Positions 43,024 to 51,605 of a stretch of 64,000 nt of DNA are shown here, one piece after another. Location of the stretch: assembly GCA_002151545.1 (NCBI GenBank), contig CP021237.1, positions 4,278,001 through 4,342,000 on the forward strand, read 5' to 3'. The position numbers and the translations under genes were made by a program. Within the stretch, counting starts at the first letter, position 1. Every line of letters starts with the position of its first letter. Source of the DNA: Sphingobacteriaceae bacterium GW460-11-11-14-LB5. GTDB lineage: Bacteria > Bacteroidota > Bacteroidia > Sphingobacteriales > Sphingobacteriaceae. The notes beneath the pieces are model-generated. The model worked only from the letters and a program-made list of their open reading frames with translations, was not told the origin of the DNA and did no database searches.

Positions 43024-45105
43024 TTATCCCCGGAAACCAGCACTAAACCTCCTGAAATCGAATGATAACATCGCAATATGCGCCAGTTTCTGCCTGGTAG
43101 AATGGTCATCATGATTGACATCCATCACATCCACAGGTGCTATCGCATCATTTGTTAATACCGCTTCATTACTGAGGTTACTCACAATCTGCTTAACCAG
43201 CAACGGATCGGCCTGTTCGGGTTTATGGTTTAGCGAAAGGTATATAGAAGTAATAATCGCATTGATCTGGTAAATGGTCGACTGTACGCCATACAAACCG
43301 TTAAAATCGATATGTTTCCGCATCGGCTCCTGGCTGGCCGACTCAATCGCCTCGCTTAAGGCCGATAAGCTCAGGTTGGCATTTTTCCTGGCCATGCGCG
43401 AAATGTTCTCGCCCAGGTTTTCCTTCCTTTCAATCGCTACCTGCAGATAATGTAAACTATCATTGGTTGCTTTGCTTATTTTCGCTTTCAACTGGCGGCT
43501 ATCCCATATCGGAAAAAGATAGGTGGCAAAAATGGCAATTACACAGCCCAGCACGGTGAACATAATCCGGTCGTGTACAATATGATCGAAATGCCCCTGG
43601 TAACTGCCTAAAGTTAAAATTACTGCAGGGGTGATAAATAACACGCTTACGGTATAATTTAAACGGTTAAAAGCATAAAAGCCCAGTAGAAAAATAACCG
43701 AAAAAGAAAGCAGCACCGCCTGACTCTTCACAAAATAGATGATGATCAATCCGATGACCACCCCGCCAAGGCTTCCTTTTAAGCGCTGTAAATTCCGTTT
43801 CCAGGTAATCGAAAACTTCGGCCGGGCCACAATCACCAGGGTGAGGAAAAGCCAGTAACTGTATTTACTCGGCTCCAACTGCCAGATCAGCAAAAAACCA
43901 AACAGGAAACAGATGGCCAGCCGCAGCGAGAACCTGAAAATGGGCGATTTTAAGGTCAGGTGCTCTTTAATCGAAAAACGATCGCCGGTAATAAATAAGG
44001 GATATGAAATCGATCCTCTCAATTCTTGTAAGTGTTTCTCGGGCGTGCGCTCATTGCCCCTGATCATTTCGATAATGCGCACAATATCATTCATGTTCGA
44101 AACCACCTTCAGCACAATTTTACGCTGGCTTTCGTTTAAACGTTCCATCTCCTGTAATAACATGACGCGCTTCTGGTAATATTCAATATTGGTTGCCACC
44201 TCACCTTTATACGCCTTGGCCGACCGCACGTGCCTGCCCAGTTGCTCGAGTTCTTTGGCCAGCAATTCAATTAAGCTGGCAATCAGTTTCAGGCTCGGGC
44301 CCGTTGCCAAAGTTTTGCGTACCAAAGCATAATCGTAATGTACGGCATTCAACTGTTCATATAAATCAATCAGTAACCTCGCCCTTTCCAGCAACAGCTG
44401 TCCTTTGGGGTTATCAGGGTTCATGGCGTATTTATCGGTAAGCAACAGGTTGCGGATCAGCTCGTGTTTCTGGTTTACCTCAATGTGCAGTTTTATGGCT
44501 TCTTTTTGCTGCAGATCGAGTGGAACATCCACATCGTAATTCCTGGCCTTGGCATTTAAAAACACCGCACTGCTCATCAGGCACTCGAAAATGGCATGGT
44601 GAAGCGAACGGTAAGGGCGGATTAAAATCTGGATCAAACTGATCACATAATACCAAACGCCGCCAAGCAAAATATAACTGCTAAAATACAGCGGTCGCGC
44701 CGGGTGAAGGCCCATTACAAATGTACACACAATCAGCGCCATGGTACCAATCAGCGAGAGTTTCTGCCCGTATACCGCAAACATCGAAAAGCTGAAAGCC
44801 GCGATAACCACTACAATTGCAGTAAGGTAAACATGATCTAAAACCGATGATACCACGAGCGTAGTGCCAAAAAAGACGATGATGCTCCAGAGGGCTGTTT
44901 TCAGTTTGTTCAGGCGGTTATCGGGCAAATCGGTCAGACTGATTAACAAAGCCCCAACCCCTATTCCCTTCGCCGCCTCCGGATTGCCCAGGTAAAAGAA
45001 TAAAATAATGGGCAATACCACAGTAATGGTGGTGCGCAGGGCATCAGAAAAGTACTCGCCTAAAAAGAAATACGAAATGGTAGAGCCGATGCTGTTTTTG
45101 CCCAT
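43024..45105 (-). CDS. FUSC-family (YccS-like) inner membrane protein
   Basis: A 693-residue protein with two sets of hydrophobic helices. The first set spans about residues 10-170 (TTITVVLPIILFFYLGN; LYFSSYILLGGVWYYVISLIQILI), a long helical cytoplasmic region follows (170-370), then a second set (about 395-535: FRFSLRLAICFLFGFLLIWQ, YSYWLFLTLVIVARPKFSIT, LKGSLGGVVIGLIII) and a C-terminal soluble tail. This matches YccS/YhfK/FUSC proteins, related to aromatic-acid exporters. The transported substrate is unknown. Single gene with a good candidate promoter. Confidence 0.92.
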   Translation of the reverse strand: MGKNSIGSTISYFFLGEYFSDALRTTITVVLPIILFFYLGNPEAAKGIGVGALLISLTDLPDNRLNKLKTALWSIIVFFGTTLVVSSVLDHVYLTAIVVVIAAFSFSMFAVYGQKLSLIGTMALIVCTFVMGLHPARPLYFSSYILLGGVWYYVISLIQILIRPYRSLHHAIFECLMSSAVFLNAKARNYDVDVPLDLQQKEAIKLHIEVNQKHELIRNLLLTDKYAMNPDNPKGQLLLERARLLIDLYEQLNAVHYDYALVRKTLATGPSLKLIASLIELLAKELEQLGRHVRSAKAYKGEVATNIEYYQKRVMLLQEMERLNESQRKIVLKVVSNMNDIVRIIEMIRGNERTPEKHLQELRGSISYPLFITGDRFSIKEHLTLKSPIFRFSLRLAICFLFGFLLIWQLEPSKYSYWLFLTLVIVARPKFSITWKRNLQRLKGSLGGVVIGLIIIYFVKSQAVLLSFSVIFLLGFYAFNRLNYTVSVLFITPAVILTLGSYQGHFDHIVHDRIMFTVLGCVIAIFATYLFPIWDSRQLKAKISKATNDSLHYLQVAIERKENLGENISRMARKNANLSLSALSEAIESASQEPMRKHIDFNGLYGVQSTIYQINAIITSIYLSLNHKPEQADPLLVKQIVSNLSNEAVLTNDAIAPVDVMDVNHDDHSTRQKLAHIAMLSFDFRRFSAGFRG

Positions 45106-45143
45106 GTATAGGTTAATGAATGCTGATCAAACGATAAAAGCTG

Positions 45144-45178
45144 CAAAGATAATAGATTTATAATGCATGCATAGCAAA
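45144..45178 (-). promoter_or_regulatory. Candidate promoter of the FUSC gene
   Basis: Minus strand has TTTG (45178-45175) and TATCTTTG (45151-45144), exact matches to the -33 and -7 consensus, with 23 bp between them; about 39 nt lie between the -7 box and the start codon at 45105. Confidence 0.55.
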
Positions 45179-45573
45179 TACCACACAAAACCAGATACCG
45201 ATCTGTTCTTTGGGTTTAGAAGCGTAATTGCGTGTTCGTATTACTCCGTAGTGACGCGGCGCTGAATACTACGGAGAGAAGTTTTGAAAACGGACCAAAA
45301 AGATTGCTTCACGCCACCACAACAGCTCTACCCTTTCGTTCGCAATGACGTATCTTTTTCAACTAATCCCCCCGCTGTCACTTCTCCACGTCCTTTGCAC
45401 GCTCTTCTTCCCGACCTTTGCGGTTAAAAAAATCGACGTATGCTAGATTTGATTCACCCAGACTTCCGACCTCGGTCACCCGACTTCCGACTAATCAAAT
45501 TCCCTCTTTTAACAATTAACAAAACAATTGCCCTTTAAAAAGAATTATATAAGCACACCTATAACAATTTGAT
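45179..45573. other. Intergenic region with heptamer repeats
   Basis: At 45455-45500 the sequence is a run of near-heptamers (GACTTCC, GACCTCG, GTCACCC, GACTTCC, GACTAAT), one of several such arrays in this window. The rest includes a CTTTCGTTCGCAATGACG motif shared with other gaps. No gene seen. Confidence 0.5.
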
Positions 45574-45765
45574 ATGAAAACGAAAATAATAATCTTAGTG
45601 GCCGCCTTTGGCCTGGCCTTATCAGCCTGTAGCGGTAAAAAAGCTGATCAGGAAAATGCAGATAGCCTATACAAATACACGGACACCGGCAAGGTGATTG
45701 ACAGTACCCATACCGATTCTACAGCAGATTCGACCACCAACGCCCCAGCTGATGTAAAAAATTAA
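45574..45765 (+). CDS. Small lipoprotein
   Basis: A 63-residue protein with the lipoprotein signal MKTKIIILVAAFGLALSAC (Cys19) and a short hydrophilic mature part rich in Asp, Ser and Thr (TDTGKVIDSTHTDSTADST). Such small Asp/Thr-rich lipoproteins are frequent in Pedobacter; function unknown. Followed by a strong terminator. Confidence 0.8.
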   Translation: MKTKIIILVAAFGLALSACSGKKADQENADSLYKYTDTGKVIDSTHTDSTADSTTNAPADVKN

Positions 45766-45785
45766 AGAAAATAAACAAACAAACG

Positions 45786-45816
45786 CGCTCATGCCGAAAG
45801 GTATGGGCGTTTTTTT
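45786..45816 (+). terminator. Rho-independent terminator after the small lipoprotein
   Basis: 10-bp stem with G-T wobbles (45786-45795 with 45800-45809, GAAA loop) followed by seven T residues. Confidence 0.85.
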
Positions 45817-45873
45817 ATGCCCAAACGTAATGTTTTGTGAATTGATTCTCTAGCCATTTAATGCTTTAATAAA

Positions 45874-45949
45874 TGGTGACCCCTCAGGGGTTCGAACCCT
45901 GGACCCACAGATTAAGAGTCTGTTGCTCTACCAACTGAGCTAAGAAGTC
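45874..45949 (-). tRNA. tRNA-Lys (anticodon CTT)
   Basis: Minus strand, 76 nt including an encoded CCA (45876-45874). Acceptor arms GACTTCT and AGGGGTC pair (with two G-T pairs), D-arm AGCTCAGTTGGTAGAGC, anticodon loop CTCTTAA with anticodon CTT, and T-arm GGGTTCGAACCC are all present. A tRNA gene can be an integration site, but the accessory genes lie on its 5' side, not its 3' side. Confidence 0.97.
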
Positions 45950-46074
45950 TGATTGAATAAATATAGGATAAAAAAGGGGAGAGTTAGTAATATTCGCCAT
46001 CAGATTAATATGATTTAAGAACTATAGCAATGCAGCCCTTTTTTTATTATACTTGAAGTATAAATTAACGCTCA

Positions 46075-46371
46075 ATGGACGCATACATTATAACCAAATT
46101 ATTAACGAAAGCTTTAATGACTGCTCTCATAGATAGCACACTATTATTCTTCATGATTAAAGGGTTTGTAAATCCAATATTTAGGTGGATATATATCTTT
46201 ATACCGGTGTTAGTGCTTTTGGCGTTATTTACATTTTTAATCTATCCTTTGGATATATTTCAGCATCCAGTTTTCCCGCTGTTTCAAGCCTTTTGCTTTC
46301 TTGGCGGTATATCTGGAGCAGCTAGATATTACTGGCAGCGATGGAACAGAAAGAAACAACCGCAATCCTAA
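46075..46371 (+). CDS. Small membrane protein of unknown function
   Basis: A 98-residue protein with three hydrophobic helices (about residues 10-30, 38-58 and 68-85) and a basic C-terminus (RWNRKKQPQS). No family recognised. It is the first gene of the accessory region after tRNA-Lys. Confidence 0.6.
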   Translation: MDAYIITKLLTKALMTALIDSTLLFFMIKGFVNPIFRWIYIFIPVLVLLALFTFLIYPLDIFQHPVFPLFQAFCFLGGISGAARYYWQRWNRKKQPQS

Positions 46372-46475
46372 GCCAAGCCTTTATTATTTCCCAATCTTAT
46401 TCCTACTATGCTTCTAATATTCGGGACTTCTGAGGTCCTTCTTAACTTCTACGAAGCCGACCAAAAACATTAAAT

Positions 46476-46733
46476 ATGTTAAATAAAAAATTAGCGTTTA
46501 AACAGTTAAGGAATGGCAAGGAAATAAGATTGTCTTGGAAGTCGCTGGATGAAATTATATATACTATTTTCTTAAAATTGCATGATGGCATATACTCTTT
46601 CCATTACTACTATTTTGACGGAAATGATGTATTCGATGAGGAAAGCTATAAAGATGAGCATAAGCATAATTACAGTGACTTCAATAACCTATACGAAACG
46701 CTAGTGACTATATTTCCTGAGGTTGATCAGTAA
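46476..46733 (+). CDS. Small hypothetical protein
   Basis: An 85-residue acidic, aromatic-rich soluble protein (YSFHYYYFDGNDVFDEESYKDE). No domain recognised. Small, soluble, aromatic-rich proteins of this size often act as immunity proteins in Bacteroidota, but there is no toxin next to it, so this is only a thought. Confidence 0.5.
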   Translation: MLNKKLAFKQLRNGKEIRLSWKSLDEIIYTIFLKLHDGIYSFHYYYFDGNDVFDEESYKDEHKHNYSDFNNLYETLVTIFPEVDQ

Positions 46734-46769
46734 TTAGATTAACTATATTCCTAGCTAACCCTTTTCTCT

Positions 46770-46840
46770 TTCTTGCCTATCTCGCGCAAGTCTTTGCGCC
46801 TTAGCCTAAACAAGACCTGAATGTACTTTTAATAAATTAA
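46770..46840. repeat. Intergenic repeat, copy of the GCGCAAGTCTTAGCGCC family
   Basis: Reads CTATCTCGCGCAAGTCTTTG, CGCCTTAGCC..., close to the units at 47814, 49144 and 49388. Confidence 0.6.
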
Positions 46841-46918
46841 CATACTTGCGCCAGTTATCTAAATACAAATATCAATAGTTGCCTATATTTGCTTATAAAC
46901 GAAGCATTCGGATTAACT

Positions 46919-47098
46919 ATGGTTGAGAACCCTTGGAATAAAATCCCGCTAGAAGACTATGAACTTCAAATGCAACACGATATTGTTAGGCAAGCATAGT
47001 TACTCAATAATTTAACACGGAAATATCTTGTAGTGCTTAGAAGTAAAAACATTTCAAATTTCACTCCTTTCCAAGGGGTATCAATAAATGGGCAGTAA
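46919..47098 (+). pseudogene. Remnant of a class I SAM-dependent methyltransferase
   Basis: From the ATG at 46919 the frame reads MVENPWNKIPLEDYELQ and MQHDIVRQA before a TAG at 46997-46999; reading on gives LLNNLTRKYLVVLRSKNISNF and then TPFQGVSINGQ to a TAA at 47096-47098. The first part and the LLNNLTRKYL part match the usual start of a class I methyltransferase (NPWxxIPLxDYExHM...LLxxLTxKYL). Nothing of the SAM-binding GG motif follows. I read it as a 5' fragment with an in-frame stop; the family match is from memory. Confidence 0.55.
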
Positions 47099-47101
47099 TT
47101 A

Positions 47102-47761
47102 ATGAGGCGATTCTTCAGTATATTAATTTTAATTGTCTTGACTTCGTGTCAAGGGAACAACTCAAACTTTGTTTTTGATCCTTCAGTTCCATACCCCCTC
47201 TTAAACCCAGGTGATTTTTGGGTGGACAAGTTTGATCAAAGAGGATTGCAGAATGCAATTATTTATCGAGATAAAATATACTGCAATACAATTGACATTG
47301 GAGGCGACAATTTTCTTTATTGCTTAAATCCAAAGAATGGACTCGTTGAATGGCGTGGACATATTGACGCTTTTGCAAGCCAATCAGCATCATTTAAAAA
47401 TGATACAGTGATTTACTGTTCGTATCTAGGCAATATTTCTACTTTTGATAAAGAAGGAAAAGTTATTTGGAAAGCTAAGTTCAATCATCCTTATTCGGGT
47501 CATTGGCTTGATACAATCAATTCAAAAGTATTGGTGAAGACTGTTTATTGGAAGAGGGTTTCTGAATACGATATTAAGTCGGGAAAACTAATTTCAGATA
47601 ATGAAAACGACTCTTTAAAAAAACTTATTGAGAAGAATATGAAAGATAAAAGACTTTTTGAAAAACATACATATCGGTTTAAAAGAAATGGCAAAACATA
47701 CACCATTAAATCCAGACCATCAAGTTCTGATGAAGTCATAATCAAAATAGAATGTAATTAA
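47102..47761 (+). CDS. Lipoprotein with PQQ-like beta-propeller repeats
   Basis: A 219-residue lipoprotein (MRRFFSILILIVLTSC, Cys16). The mature part has PQQ-like/beta-propeller repeats, e.g. DNFLYCLNPKNGLVEWRGHID and GNISTFDKEGKVIWKAKFNHPY. It is shorter than most PQQ-like proteins (a few blades only) and could be truncated, or a small dedicated version. No neighbour suggests a partner. Confidence 0.7.
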   Translation: MRRFFSILILIVLTSCQGNNSNFVFDPSVPYPLLNPGDFWVDKFDQRGLQNAIIYRDKIYCNTIDIGGDNFLYCLNPKNGLVEWRGHIDAFASQSASFKNDTVIYCSYLGNISTFDKEGKVIWKAKFNHPYSGHWLDTINSKVLVKTVYWKRVSEYDIKSGKLISDNENDSLKKLIEKNMKDKRLFEKHTYRFKRNGKTYTIKSRPSSSDEVIIKIECN

Positions 47762-47804
47762 TTAAAGCATAGATCGAATCCCGTTGTTTTGCGACTGTCG
47801 ATTC

Positions 47805-48240
47805 TCACCCCATCTAGCGCAAGTCTTAGCGCCCTAGCCTATGCAAAGGCCTGACTTGTGCTTTCATAAAATACAGAATAACTTCACTCCGTTTCGCACG
47901 CCTTCCGTGTGTGCAGTTTAACCACTAAAATTAAATGACAGGCTTAATCATGTTTTCTCACACGCGGCACGCGTGCGCCAGCGGTGACTTGTGCTTTAAA
48001 AATTTAAAGCTTTAATAAAAACCGTTTTTAATAGATGCTGAAACAAGTTCAGCATGACGATCGCGTTAGGCAAGAAACAAAAAAGCGTATGCCTCGCCAT
48101 CCTCCCCTTCCGTTCGCCATGAAGAATTGGCTCATTTTTATAAGCACAGACTTCCGACCCCGGTCCTCCGACTCCGGACTAACTTATCAAACAGATTACT
48201 TCGTCTAATTCTTGCATTTTCGGGCTACAGTCTATTGTTA
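47805..48240. repeat. Intergenic repeat unit
   Basis: Starts at about 47814 with CTAGCGCAAGTCTTAGCGCC and includes a CTGAA-ACAAG-TTCAG hairpin (about 48037-48053) and a heptamer array near 48150-48180. The same parts, in the same order, are seen at 49144-49387 and 49388-49627. No gene is seen in 47762-48490 apart from the structured element. Confidence 0.7.
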
Positions 48241-48243
48241 AAT

Positions 48244-48280
48244 AGCCCTGATGGAAGTGTAACGGACAGCAGGACCGAAG
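48244..48280 (+). ncRNA. Dispersed structured element, copy 4 (short form)
   Basis: AGCCCTGATGGAAG (48244-48257) and ACGGACAGCAGGACCG follow closely; the outer pairing is CCTG (48247-48250) with CAGG (48270-48273), differing from the CCCG/CGGG pairing by a C-to-T and G-to-A change. The internal hairpin found in other copies is nearly absent here. Confidence 0.45.
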
Positions 48281-48490
48281 CCATCCGAAGAACTACAGAC
48301 CCTGCGCTCCAAAACCTTCTCCAACTCCAAACCTTAACATCCCCATTATGGAAGATTATAGGCTTCAAACAGATTGCCTGCCTGCAACAGACAGGCTTCA
48401 CGCTCCCTCGCCATCCTCCCCTTCCGTTCGCAATGACGAATGGGTTCATTTTTAAAATCAAAGCTTATATTTAGGCATTACAAACAATAA

Positions 48491-49138
48491 ATGACAGACG
48501 AACAAGCCATAGAACTGATTGAAAAAGAGTTTCAGGATAAAACATTTGGAGCAACCGAACAATATCTTGAAATCCATTCGCCAATCTACATCAACAATAA
48601 ATTACAGATCACGCGGATCGACCGCGATTGCGACAAACTCATTATAACCTATCTGCCTGTGCTGAATGAACGGTTTTACTTTGCGATATACATCGATAGT
48701 GATTCAGGCGAAATGATCAATATCGGTACGGAGCCTGATCACCATGTCTATTTTATTGCCACATCTGAAAATCTGTCGGCAACTGAGCTCAAATCCATGT
48801 GCATCCTATCAGTATACGAAAGCTGGAATAAGGGAGATTTAAAGAAAAACGGAAAGGTAACGCATCAATTTAGTGCTTTAAAAATAATGCCCAACAGCGA
48901 GCCAGATGAATTTGAAGATAAACTCGATAAGTTATTAACCTATCTGGAAACAGACAAGAAAGGCATTAGTGAACTTGTAGAAAAGGCTGAAGGCTACATT
49001 CAGGTTGCCATGGATATTCATAATGGAAATGGAATGATTGGCGGCCCACATATCAGCAGGGAAAACATAACCAGAATGCAGGACCTTGGGCTCGCAATAA
49101 ACTTCGACCTCTATGTTGGTGGCAATAGTTTCAGGTAG
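48491..49138 (+). CDS. Hypothetical protein, possibly DUF4279-related
   Basis: A 215-residue soluble protein. The C-terminal ISRENITRMQDLGLAINFDLYV resembles the ending of DUF4279 proteins, which are often found near polymorphic toxins as candidate immunity proteins. The N-terminal 100 residues (IELIEKEFQDKTFGATEQYLE, FYFAIYIDSDSGEMIN) look alpha/beta. No toxin is adjacent. Family match is tentative. Single gene flanked on both sides by repeats. Confidence 0.5.
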   Translation: MTDEQAIELIEKEFQDKTFGATEQYLEIHSPIYINNKLQITRIDRDCDKLIITYLPVLNERFYFAIYIDSDSGEMINIGTEPDHHVYFIATSENLSATELKSMCILSVYESWNKGDLKKNGKVTHQFSALKIMPNSEPDEFEDKLDKLLTYLETDKKGISELVEKAEGYIQVAMDIHNGNGMIGGPHISRENITRMQDLGLAINFDLYVGGNSFR

Positions 49139-49143
49139 AAAAA

Positions 49144-49387
49144 TTAATTGGCTTAGCGCCTTAGCCAGTGCAAAGGCCCGACTTGTGCCTTGAAAACTTA
49201 ATGCTTTAATAAAAACCGTTTTTAATAGATGCTGAAACAAGTTCAGCATGACGATCGCGTTAGGAAAAGAAGCAAAAAAGCGTATACCTCGCCATCCTAC
49301 CCTTCCGTTCGCCATGACGAATGACTTCACTTTTAGAAACCCAAACTTCCGACCCCAGTCCTCCGACTCCGGACTAACTTATCAAAC
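49144..49387. repeat. Intergenic repeat unit, second copy
   Basis: Shares with 47805-48240 the GCGCCTTAGCC head, the AAAACCGTTTTTAATAGATG block, the GCTGAA-loop-TTCAGC hairpin and the tail of heptamers (GACCCCAGTCCTCCGACTCC). Confidence 0.75.
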
Positions 49388-49627
49388 ATCTAGCGCAAGT
49401 CTTAGCGCCCTGGCCCATGCAAAGGCCCGACTTGTGCCTTGAAAACTTAAAGCTTTAATAAAAACCGTTTTTAATAGATGCTCAAACAAGTTCAGCATGA
49501 CGATCGCGTTAGGCAAAGAAACAAAAAAGCGTATACCTCGCCATCCTGCCCTTCCGTTCGTCATGACGAATGGCTTCACTTTTAGAAACCCAAACTTCGG
49601 ACCTCCGTCTCCTGACTTCTGACTAAC
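49388..49627. repeat. Intergenic repeat unit, third copy
   Basis: Directly follows the second copy with the same order of blocks and few changes (for example CTCAAACAAGTTCAGC in the hairpin). Confidence 0.75.
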
Positions 49628-49708
49628 CCGAAAATATACCCAGTAAATGGTATTGCTTCCAAGTGGGTTGATTGGGAAATTTGCCTGCAACAAACAAACA
49701 ATCAGGGC

Positions 49709-50788
49709 ATGAAATTAAACAAACTCCTCCCAATGGCATCAGGGCTTATGCTATTGGTAATGGCATCAAGTGTATTCGCGCAGGTAAAGAAATCGCCAAG
49801 TAAAGCAGCTGTTCCCGTTAAAACCAAATACGGCGCGTTGGCTGTAGACCGATCAAATGGTTTTTATTATGGTTTTTCATTCGATCAGCCAAACCTGGCC
49901 GAAGCCGAAAAAAGAGCAGTTGCCGAATGCAATAAACGCGGTGGCGCCTGCAGTATTGTACTCACCTATTCGGGTACAGGTTGTGCCGCCTACCGCACCA
50001 TAAACGGCAATGTGGGTACGGCATTTGGCTGGGGTATTGCGAAAACGAAAGAAGAAGCTGATGCAATAGCGACCAAAGAATGTTTAAAAAGAAGCGGCGG
50101 CATACAACCGACCAACTTTGTCTGGAGTTGTAATGCAGCACAAGCGGCGCAGTTAAAAGAAATATATAATGCTTCGCCAGAAATTACCGGTCCGGTAAAA
50201 ATTGGCAACCAGGTATGGACAAGCACCAATTTAAACGTGAGTACCTATAGAAACGGCGAGCAGATTTATTATGCGGCCAATCAAAAAGAATGGGAAAAAG
50301 TAAGCAGGGAAAAGATTCCGGCTTATTGTTACCTTAATTTCGATAGCAGTAATGAAAAGAAATACGGAAAGCTGTACAACTTTTATGCGGTTACCGATCG
50401 CCGTGGATTGGCGCCGGCCGGCTGGCATGTGCCCAGCAGTAATGAATTTTTAACCCTTATTTCGGCTTTAGGTGGAGAAAAGGTAGCTGGTAAAAAAATG
50501 CGTGGTACGACCGGCTGGGACATCAAAGATTCGTACAAATTTGCACATGGCAATGGCGATAACTCATCAGGTCTTAATTTACTGACCAATGGCAGTGCAG
50601 GCGGCGATGAATATGGCGGTGGCCAGTCTTTCAAGTATGGAATATGGTTAAGCTACTGGTGGTCGAGCAGTACCAAATCGAGTGGCGACAGCTTTGCCTA
50701 CTACCTCGATTTTAACAAATACAGCGAACCGCGCGTAACCGATTATAGTAAAACCACAGGCGCTGCAGTAAGGTTAGTGAAAGATTAA
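49709..50788 (+). CDS. DUF4189 - FISUMP fusion protein
   Basis: A 359-residue exported protein. A signal peptide (MKLNKLLPMASGLMLLVMASSVFAQ) is followed by a DUF4189 domain at about 40-135 (YGALAVDRSNGFYYGFSFDQ, AVAECNKRGGACSIV, ATKECLKRSGG) and a Fibrobacter succinogenes major paralogous (FISUMP) domain at about 155-358 (VKIGNQVWTSTNLNVSTYRN, GKLYNFYAVTDRRG, APAGWHVPSSNEF, WWSSSTKSSG, GAAVRLVKD). FISUMP domains are usual in surface or secreted proteins of Bacteroidota, of unknown function. The pairing with DUF4189 is unusual to my knowledge. Terminator follows. Confidence 0.85.
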   Translation: MKLNKLLPMASGLMLLVMASSVFAQVKKSPSKAAVPVKTKYGALAVDRSNGFYYGFSFDQPNLAEAEKRAVAECNKRGGACSIVLTYSGTGCAAYRTINGNVGTAFGWGIAKTKEEADAIATKECLKRSGGIQPTNFVWSCNAAQAAQLKEIYNASPEITGPVKIGNQVWTSTNLNVSTYRNGEQIYYAANQKEWEKVSREKIPAYCYLNFDSSNEKKYGKLYNFYAVTDRRGLAPAGWHVPSSNEFLTLISALGGEKVAGKKMRGTTGWDIKDSYKFAHGNGDNSSGLNLLTNGSAGGDEYGGGQSFKYGIWLSYWWSSSTKSSGDSFAYYLDFNKYSEPRVTDYSKTTGAAVRLVKD

Positions 50789-50843
50789 TTGCCCGTATCG
50801 CAATAATGCTCATATTTCGAAACCTAAGGTTACAAATCGCTTA

Positions 50844-50881
50844 ATCAACCGGAAAAGTTCAATATTTCCGGTTGATTTTGT
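50844..50881 (+). terminator. Rho-independent terminator after the DUF4189-FISUMP gene
   Basis: Perfect 12-bp stem (50844-50855 with 50865-50876) followed by TTTGTTT. Confidence 0.75.
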
Positions 50882-51026
50882 TTAAGGGGATAACAAACCA
50901 AATACATTTAAGCATATCAGGAATTGAAGAAAATATAAGCTGACCGGCTTCCGTTCGCAATGATGAATCGCTTCGTTTTTAGAATCCCAGACTCCGGACT
51001 TCCGACTTCCGACTCCGGACTTTAAA

Positions 51027-51605
51027 CTAACCCTTCCCCAGCTCCCCTACATACCGATAAGTGTTCACCTGCACACCTGTAGGTGTAACCTTCGAGCTTA
51101 CAAAAGCCAGTACGCGCGGATCGGCAGTAGCTGAAAAGAAGCGTTTGCCTGTGCCCAGCAATACCGGGTATACTATTAGTACAAGCTCGTCTACCAGCCC
51201 CTGCTCCAATAACACCGCAACTACCGTTGAACTTCCATACAAAACAAGATCAGGTCCATCTGTTGCTTTGAGTTCGCGAATACGCGTAATAATATCACTG
51301 CCTAAATCCTCAACTGGCCCCCATTCAAGGCTTTCTGGTCTATGGGTGGCTACATATTTTTTGCCTTTATTTAAACTATTCGCCATCGGATTATCACCGG
51401 CCTTCGGCCAAAACTGCGTCCAGCTATCGTAGGTACGGCGGCCCAGCAGCAGATCGATGTGAGTGCCCTGTGCCTCCAGTACGGCTGCCATACCTTCTGC
51501 ACTGCGATAAGGTGTTGTCCATCCGCCATGTGCGAAATCCTCGCTGTTTTCGTGCTGCATTACGCCATCAAGCGAGATATGTTCCATTATTTTGATCTTT
51601 CTCAT
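51027..51605 (-). CDS. Dihydrofolate reductase-family (RibD C-terminal) protein
   Basis: A 192-residue protein of the RibD_C/dihydrofolate-reductase-like superfamily (MRKIKIMEHISLDGVMQHEN, DLLLGRRTYDSWTQFWPKAG, GPDLVLYGSSTVVAVLLEQGLVDELVLIVYPVLLGTGKRFF). Members are NADPH-dependent reductases of pterins or related substrates, and many Bacteroidota carry several of unknown substrate. It lies convergent to the DUF4189-FISUMP gene. Not a classical folA. Confidence 0.9.
   Translation of the reverse strand: MRKIKIMEHISLDGVMQHENSEDFAHGGWTTPYRSAEGMAAVLEAQGTHIDLLLGRRTYDSWTQFWPKAGDNPMANSLNKGKKYVATHRPESLEWGPVEDLGSDIITRIRELKATDGPDLVLYGSSTVVAVLLEQGLVDELVLIVYPVLLGTGKRFFSATADPRVLAFVSSKVTPTGVQVNTYRYVGELGKG

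Noticed and set aside
49248..49693. Open frames within the triplicate repeats
   Set aside because: The same peptides recur in each repeat copy, as expected from repeated DNA rather than genes.
51027..51605. Classical dihydrofolate reductase folA
   Set aside because: The sequence follows the RibD C-terminal-like group rather than FolA, and lacks the usual folate-site motifs.
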